Below the pieces are notes generated by a model, which was not told the origin of the DNA, ran no database searches, and saw only the letters and a program-made list of their open reading frames with translations. The position numbers and the translations under genes were made by a program. DNA of 64,000 bases. It comes from Microcoleus asticus IPMA8. Lineage in GTDB: Bacteria; Cyanobacteriota; Cyanobacteriia; Cyanobacteriales; Microcoleaceae. The stretch is taken from the NCBI RefSeq assembly GCF_013179805.1, contig NZ_SRRZ01000023.1, positions 1 through 64,000 of the forward strand. The letters run 5' to 3'. Below are positions 59,543 through 64,000 of the stretch, in pieces. Position 1 is the first letter of the stretch. Each line of letters starts with the position of its first letter.

Positions 59543-59860
59543 TTAATCCAGGCTATTCTCTTCGCAAGGCGGACACAGGAAAGCCACCAATGTCTCTGGA
59601 ATTTCCTCAAAATGCTCCAGCAAAAAATCCATTAAAGCCAAATGACGCAAATCGACAGCAGTAGGAAATCTGCGATTTTTACCCGTTTTAAACCAACGCC
59701 GTACTGTAGAATCAGAACGAGAACAAATAAAAGCGATTTCCTCATAACTCACTCCCCACTTTGCATAAAACTGCCTCGGTGTCATTCGCAATTGGCATTG
59801 ACTGTAAACTGCAATCAAATTGCGTTCTCTATCGGTCAAAGTCTGCTGCTTTTTTATCAT
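59543..59860 (-). CDS. HTH-domain protein
   Basis: A 105-residue protein from the ATG at 59860. The middle (WGVSYEEIAFICSRSDSTVRRWFKTGKNRR) is a helix-turn-helix with a recognition helix like those of resolvases and small transcription factors. The C-terminus (LALMDFLLEHFEEIPETLVAFLCPP) is helical. It overlaps the gene upstream by 32 bp, so the two form an operon. A 15-bp direct repeat (AACAGTCTTTCCGTT, twice at about 59501-59530) lies downstream. Confidence 0.7.
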   Translation of the reverse strand: MIKKQQTLTDRERNLIAVYSQCQLRMTPRQFYAKWGVSYEEIAFICSRSDSTVRRWFKTGKNRRFPTAVDLRHLALMDFLLEHFEEIPETLVAFLCPPCEENSLD

Positions 59861-60179
59861 CCTCAAACTTCTCCAAATCTTCCTCCCAGGCAGTATCAAA
59901 CTGACACCACGTTGCACTTTTGGAATCAGGAGTAAGGCAAATTATGTAGCACCACATCCAACAGCATTGACACTGTTCGTAATTATAAAATTTGCCGATA
60001 ACCATTCCTCTGTCAGCTTCTTCGCTAACACCCGTCCAGCGCACCATCTCGCCGCACTTAAAGCGCGGGAGATGAATTTTGGCAAAGTTGGCAGGCAATT
60101 CAATTGCAGGCGGCATATCCTTCAACTGTTTTAGTGGCAGGGTCGAAATCAAATCTCGCTTTCCTTTTGAGATTGACAT
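59829..60179 (-). CDS. Hypothetical protein co-transcribed with an HTH protein
   Basis: A 116-residue protein with a small beta-barrel pattern (FKCGEMVRWTGVSEEADRG then MVIGKFYNYEQCQCCWMWC) and a cysteine cluster, followed by an acidic tail. The KOW-like GEMVRW..GMVIGKF pattern resembles modules in other plasmid proteins here. Its 3' end overlaps the HTH gene, so they are coupled. No family is recognised. Confidence 0.6.
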   Translation of the reverse strand: MSISKGKRDLISTLPLKQLKDMPPAIELPANFAKIHLPRFKCGEMVRWTGVSEEADRGMVIGKFYNYEQCQCCWMWCYIICLTPDSKSATWCQFDTAWEEDLEKFEDDKKAADFDR

Positions 60180-60432
60180 GAGTTCTTAACTGTGCATCGA
60201 CTGCAACAGATTTGTTTTGATAGGTTTTTAGGCCAATTTCTTGATAAAGAAATTGCAGCGCGATATTTCCTTAAATCAATCAATTGGAATCTATATTTGA
60301 CGAACTCTTCTCAAAGCCCAACTCTGGCTAGGCTATCAGTTTTTTGAGATACCGCCCAATCGCGTTGATGTCAAGTCCCGTTGCAGCCGACTTGTATAGT
60401 AAAGGTGTAGTTGCTTTCGTCAGCGAGGTGCG

Positions 60433-60519
60433 ATGATGGACAAACGTCTCCAAATCGAACCACACCGGGAAGTAGAAGGATTATTGGAGAATATTGATGA
60501 CTTGTTCTTCATGCTCTAA
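60433..60519 (+). CDS. Very short ORF or truncated gene
   Basis: GAGGT precedes an ATG, and the frame encodes MDKRLQIEPHREVEGLLENI followed by DDLFFML and a stop, 28 residues in all. It could be a truncated N-terminus of a longer gene or a leader peptide; no strong evidence exists. The surrounding 60180-60600 region shows nothing else that I can support. Confidence 0.25.
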   Translation: MMDKRLQIEPHREVEGLLENIDDLFFML

Positions 60520-60603
60520 CTGGCCGCAAAAAAGGTTGCAGGTAGAATCAAACAATAGTATAATTAGATTAGTGAATAATAGTTTTATTGGTAGCGCGGT
60601 GTT

Positions 60604-60790
60604 ATGAACGCCCAAAAACCTGTTACCTTCAGAGACCTCATCGACGCGATCGCTACCTTGCCAGTTATCAACTTTCCCGAGAATTCGAGTCAGTTGAATA
60701 GCAATAAGCGCCAAGTGAGTTGCAACAAGCGCCTCCGATTGCCCAGAAAGCGATTGAGCCGGATTTGGTTGGCCATCAAAGAATAGAAGC
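60604..60790 (+). pseudogene. Frameshifted remnant of a small protein
   Basis: The first frame starts MNAQKPVTFRDLIDAIATLP, the opening of a familiar type of cyanobacterial small protein. After about 60662 another frame continues with SYQLSREFESVE, an in-frame stop, then QQAPPIAQKAIEPDLVGHQR. A frameshift and a nonsense codon therefore inactivate the gene, which lies just before the integrase. Confidence 0.4.
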
Positions 60791-60860
60791 CAGTTAGCCT
60801 ACTTGACGTAAACACTCTTTCGTCCAATAATGAAGGAACTTACCCTAAGAGGGCTGCGCC

Positions 60861-61406
60861 GTGAAGGTTCTTGGGAATGGGCGCGCTAAGATTTTGACGC
60901 CCGCAGAAATTGACCGACTGTTTGACCGGGGTTTTATTACAGCAAGGGACAGGCTTTTGTTTGCTGTAACTTTTTACTGCGCCTGCCGCATTTCAGAGGC
61001 GTTAGCTTTAACAACTCACGACATTGTGGGGGGGTCAGTCACGTTGCGGAAAGCGACGACAAAGGGGAAATCAGCAACGCGAACGCTGCCGCTCCATCCT
61101 ATACTGGCTAAGTATTTAAAGGCTTACAATCCGCCGGCTGGTTTTTTGTTTCCGGGGCGGGACAATACGAAGCCTTTGACTCGTGCCGCATCGGATGTGA
61201 TTTTTAAAGAAGCTTGCAAGCGGGTAAGAATTAAGGGAGCTTCAACGCATTCCATGAGGCGGACGGCGCTGACTAATTTGAGCAATGCGGGGGTGCCGCT
61301 GCGGGTGATTATGGAGATTTCGGGACACAAAAATTTGTCGAGTCTCCAGCGCTATTTGGAGGTACAGCCGGAACAGCTTGTCAAGGCGATTGGGCTCTTG
61401 AAGTAA
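60861..61406 (+). CDS. Tyrosine recombinase (catalytic domain only)
   Basis: A 181-residue integrase starting at GTG 60861. The catalytic set is complete: Arg43 (ACRISEAL), Lys about 68-70 (TTKGKSATR), His130 and Arg133 (HSMRRT), His156 (GHKNLSS) and nucleophile Tyr165 (LQRYLEV). The N-terminal SAM-like core-binding domain of full-length integrases (about 300 residues) is absent, as in some plasmid-encoded XerC/D-like enzymes. It could resolve dimers or catalyse cassette exchange. No attachment sites were identified. Confidence 0.85.
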   Translation: MKVLGNGRAKILTPAEIDRLFDRGFITARDRLLFAVTFYCACRISEALALTTHDIVGGSVTLRKATTKGKSATRTLPLHPILAKYLKAYNPPAGFLFPGRDNTKPLTRAASDVIFKEACKRVRIKGASTHSMRRTALTNLSNAGVPLRVIMEISGHKNLSSLQRYLEVQPEQLVKAIGLLK

Positions 61407-61441
61407 GGCGACAGAGCTCAATATTTTCCTGTCCTTTACTA

Positions 61442-62797
61442 TTACGGCAGTTTATAGATATTCCGAAACCGACAGCATTCAGCATCAAACAGCAACTTAA
61501 CCGTTCCCGTGCCGCTATTGCGCCCTTTCAATCCAATAATTTCAGCGATTCCCCGATCTGGAGAATCAGGATTGTAATAATCGTCCCTGTAAACTCCAAG
61601 CACAACATCCGCATCCTGTTCAATTCCACCAGAGCCACGCAAATCCGATAAACTTGGACGCTTGTTCGTGCGAGTCTCTACCCCCCGATTGAGCTGAGAA
61701 AGCAGCACAACCGGCGCGTCAACCTCGCGAGCCAAAATCTTCATCTGCCGCGTAATTTCGCTAATTTTATTGACAACATTTTCATCCGCCGAATTCACCA
61801 TTAATTGCAAGTAATCAACAATTACCAAACCCAATGGGCCGCGCTCACAAACAAACTCCCTAACTCTGGAACGAATCTCCAAGGGAGACGGTTCCAAACT
61901 TTCGTCTATCCAAAAATCAGCATCGCTAACTTTCCCTAAAGCCGAAGCTAGGACTTCGTACTTACCAGCTAGGTTAACTTTCCTGATATCTTTCACCGAC
62001 ACCCCACTCTCAAGTGCCATTAGTCGCGCTGCCAAGTCCCGACCTGGCATTTCCATCGAAAACATCAAAACTCGACCGTTCGTGGGAAGGGAAGCAATGT
62101 TGTAGCCAAGGGCACAAGCCAAAGCTGTTTTGCCGCTGCCGGGGCGACCTCCTATGACAATCAATTCACCTCGGTAAAATCCCCCTCCCAATAGGTCGTC
62201 GAGGTCGTAAAACCCTGTGCTGATTCCAGGAAAGTAGTTAGCAGTCTCCAAGCGCTCTTCCTCAATTTCATCTAGATATCGCCAAAGCTCCCCGCAGTAT
62301 TCCGAAAGAGGCCGAATAGCTTTTTGCCGCTCTTCTTTGTACTTATTGAGGGCAAAAATCTTTTCCTCGGCTTTATTTAGTATCGCATCCAATTCGGTGG
62401 AAGTCTCGTAGCCAAGCTGCACGATGTCATTGCCAACTTTGATGAGTTCGCGCCGGACAAACTTGTCCACTACTAGCAAAGCATATTGGTCGATGTTGAC
62501 GGCTGAAACAGTTCGGTCTACCAGCATTACCAGTTTGGTTTGACCCCCTACTACTTCCAGCAGGTTGTGGTCGTCGAGGAAGGTGGTGATGTTCATCAAA
62601 TCTGTGGGCTGCTCCTTAGAGTGCAGCGCTAAAGCGGCCCGATAAATGTGTTGGTGGACTGTAATTGCCAACGCTTCGGGACGCAGAATATTTGCGATTC
62701 TTTTAATGGCGATTGGATCGATCAGAATTCCACCTAAAACCGCTTCCTCTGCATCAATGTTGCTCGGCATAATTTGCTCAAAAAAACTGACTGCCAT
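61442..62797 (-). CDS. dnaB: Replicative DNA helicase DnaB
   Basis: A 451-residue DnaB helicase. The N-terminal domain (MPSNIDAEEAVLGGILIDP) and linker are followed by the RecA-like motor: Walker A GRPGSGKTALACAL, Walker B LVIVDYLQLM, SQLNRGVETRTNKRP and LSDLRGSGGIEQDADVV. Members unwind DNA at forks as hexamers and recruit primase. No loader (DnaC/DnaI) gene is visible. The gene points left towards the integrase. It completes an unusual plasmid-borne replisome set. No intein is present. Confidence 0.95.
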   Translation of the reverse strand: MAVSFFEQIMPSNIDAEEAVLGGILIDPIAIKRIANILRPEALAITVHQHIYRAALALHSKEQPTDLMNITTFLDDHNLLEVVGGQTKLVMLVDRTVSAVNIDQYALLVVDKFVRRELIKVGNDIVQLGYETSTELDAILNKAEEKIFALNKYKEERQKAIRPLSEYCGELWRYLDEIEEERLETANYFPGISTGFYDLDDLLGGGFYRGELIVIGGRPGSGKTALACALGYNIASLPTNGRVLMFSMEMPGRDLAARLMALESGVSVKDIRKVNLAGKYEVLASALGKVSDADFWIDESLEPSPLEIRSRVREFVCERGPLGLVIVDYLQLMVNSADENVVNKISEITRQMKILAREVDAPVVLLSQLNRGVETRTNKRPSLSDLRGSGGIEQDADVVLGVYRDDYYNPDSPDRGIAEIIGLKGRNSGTGTVKLLFDAECCRFRNIYKLP

Positions 62798-62913
62798 ATC
62801 TGGTATTCTCCTTTGATCTTGTTGTTAATTGAACTGTTTTCAAAGTTACCTAAAGGGTTATAAGCTGTCTAGATGGGTTAAATACTCACTGTTTTCACAG
62901 CTAAGCTAAATAA

Positions 62914-64000
62914 CTAAGTAGTAGATAATTTGTTGAAAATTTGTTTGAGTTGCTGAGGAAATCGATGCATCCACTGCAAGTAAATTTGCTGCTGAATACC
63001 TAGCGCTGCAAAAGCTTCTTTGCCTAGTTGCTGGAACTGTTCGCATAACGTTCGGTGAGTTTCTAATGGCATATAATGAGGGTCAACATAATCATCAGTT
63101 ATTCTTGTTGTCTGTGCAGAAGAAGAATCTTTTGGAGTTGGAGAAGAGCCTGTTGAAGCTGGAGACGAAACAACATTTGTTGGGTTCGAGTTTTGAAAAC
63201 CGTTAGTTTTCTCCCACCAGCGACCGCGCAAACAATCAACGACCCACCCTGAAGGGTTGGATATTTGCTTTGTTTGGCTTCGGACTTGCAGCAAGTTTAT
63301 GGCGGCTTGGATTTCGTTTAAGCTGTGCTGGAGGACACAAATTTTTAATTCAGAATTCATGCCTCCTGTGGCTCGCGTAACGGCTTCGACAATTTCAGTT
63401 GCATCGGGATTGGCAATTGCAACCGCTTCGATAATTTCAGTCGCATCAGGATTAGTAATTGGAACGGCTTTGACAATCTCAGTCGCATCAGGATTAGTAA
63501 TTGGAACGGCTTTGACAGTTTCAGTCGCATCGGGGTTGGCAATTGCAACCGCTTCGACAATTTCAGGAACTTGAGGAGTAACGGGCGAAGATATTTCAGG
63601 ACTTAACGGAACAGCTTTATTGGTAGGTATTGGTGATTTGGCGGCAGAGATAGTTGGATTGTCGAGGCTGTTGAGTTCTGTCAGCAGTTTTTGCGGGGGT
63701 TTAGAGGTCAAACCTATTTGTTCTGAAGTGCAAGGCATTGCCACATCGACTGCCTGACTGTTATCTGAATTAATACTCAGACATTCAGCGGTTGGGGCGG
63801 AATATTTGTTTTCAGTAGGGGTTTTTAGTTCTTGCTCTGAATTTTTATTTAATTCAGTGCTTTTAGATTTGATCCCAGTTACAAGCTGTGGTTTTTTATC
63901 TGGTGATGTTAAATTTTCTTCCTGTTTAGAAAAATTAAAAAAAACAGCAGCAACATTTTCAGTGCTTTGCTGTCCTTTTTTATCCTCTGTAAAGAGTACG
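62914..64000 (-). CDS. Hypothetical repeat-bearing protein, 5' end beyond the window
   Basis: The frame stays open from the window edge at 64000 (reading VLFTEDKKGQQSTEN, then KTPTENKYSAPTAECLS) through to a stop at 62914, so the real start lies outside and at least 362 residues are encoded. The upstream part is Ser/Thr/Lys-rich and probably disordered. Four to five 16-residue repeats (NPDATEIVKAVPI) follow, then a helical domain with a Trp-rich stretch (NPSGWVVDCLRGRWWEKTNG) and a C-terminal region (HRTLCEQFQQLGKEAFAALG). The family is unknown. The location beside dnaB hints at a replication role. Confidence 0.7.
   Translation of the reverse strand, partial: VLFTEDKKGQQSTENVAAVFFNFSKQEENLTSPDKKPQLVTGIKSKSTELNKNSEQELKTPTENKYSAPTAECLSINSDNSQAVDVAMPCTSEQIGLTSKPPQKLLTELNSLDNPTISAAKSPIPTNKAVPLSPEISSPVTPQVPEIVEAVAIANPDATETVKAVPITNPDATEIVKAVPITNPDATEIIEAVAIANPDATEIVEAVTRATGGMNSELKICVLQHSLNEIQAAINLLQVRSQTKQISNPSGWVVDCLRGRWWEKTNGFQNSNPTNVVSSPASTGSSPTPKDSSSAQTTRITDDYVDPHYMPLETHRTLCEQFQQLGKEAFAALGIQQQIYLQWMHRFPQQLKQIFNKLSTT
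63385..63575 (-). repeat. 48-bp tandem repeats encoding NPDATEIVKAVPI
   Basis: Four units of 48 bp with few differences (GCATCAGGATTAGTAATTGG on the plus strand in the middle units). As in the ParB-like gene, the unit is exactly 16 codons. Confidence 0.88.

Noticed and set aside
59350..59664. 104-codon plus-strand frame
   Set aside because: It is opposite the HTH gene at its 3' end, includes a 15-bp direct repeat, and has no protein-like pattern.
60481..60714. 77-codon minus-strand frame
   Set aside because: Hydrophobic and family-less, and it overlaps the 60604 remnant and the 28-codon frame; no ribosome site was seen.
62847..62859. ACC-TAAA-GG upstream of dnaB as a leader hairpin
   Set aside because: It lies 50 nt from the start, the loop is UUUA on the mRNA, and the stem is imperfect.
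63257..63574. Plus-strand frame with repeated ASGLVIGTALTISV peptides
   Set aside because: It is the antisense shadow of the NPDATEIVKAVPI repeats in the minus-strand gene.
1..64000. tRNA or rRNA genes
   Set aside because: No cloverleaf with a conserved GTTCRANNC arm or rRNA block was recognised by eye on either strand; a scan with a tRNA finder would settle it.

Overview
The window is accessory DNA, most likely part of a large plasmid, from a cyanobacterium. HIP1 palindromes (GCGATCGC) are frequent, several families are cyanobacterial in character (Uma2, a TnpB with a degenerate zinc finger, the IS types), and rho-independent hairpins and purine-rich tracts are common. A filamentous Oscillatoriales-type host is my guess. 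No tRNA, rRNA or CRISPR array was seen.

Layout. (1) 1-7800 is a patchwork of mobile debris: a truncated group II intron, a TnpB gene, an MNT/HEPN toxin-antitoxin pair, a dead acetyltransferase, a ParB-like gene and a duplicated piece of its tail, a Uma2 nuclease and an IS5-type element with perfect ends. (2) 7800-12100 holds three small plasmid-type proteins and an AAA+ ATPase. (3) 12250-20700 is an insertion-sequence graveyard (IS4, IS630, IS1 and IS5-type remnants) around a chromosome-like cargo island (truncated SDR, quinone oxidoreductase, membrane protein, RidA, NTF2-like), closed by an intact IS1634-type element. (4) 20800-36600 carries a family-A DNA polymerase, a conjugative coupling protein translationally coupled to a hybrid sensor kinase, a NarL-type regulator, secreted or membrane proteins and DNA-binding proteins. 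(5) 36600-40700 has a methyltransferase-like protein and an MrfA/Hrq1-like helicase. (6) 40991-43583 is one ISKra4-type element interrupted by a second, each with target duplications. (7) 44650-52700 is a replication block: holA, dnaX, dnaN and a Dda/RecD-like helicase. (8) 53880-58350 is a PRTRC-type cassette: E1-like ThiF protein, JAMM protease, protein B and a ubiquitin-like protein C, plus companions. (9) 58400-64000 has small regulators, a tyrosine recombinase, the replicative helicase dnaB and a repeat-bearing protein cut by the window edge.

Together the backbone encodes much of its own replisome (DnaB, clamp, clamp loader, PolA-type polymerase, accessory helicase), a conjugation ATPase with signalling genes and a ubiquitin-like conjugation cassette. 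The most unusual pattern I see is a recurrent small hairpin, a variable 2-7 bp stem capped by C(UANY)G, placed 28-38 nt upstream of the start codon of about ten backbone genes, including dnaN, dnaX, the two helicases and PRTRC protein B. Stem sequences differ while pairing is kept, so it looks like a shared leader element rather than a copied repeat.
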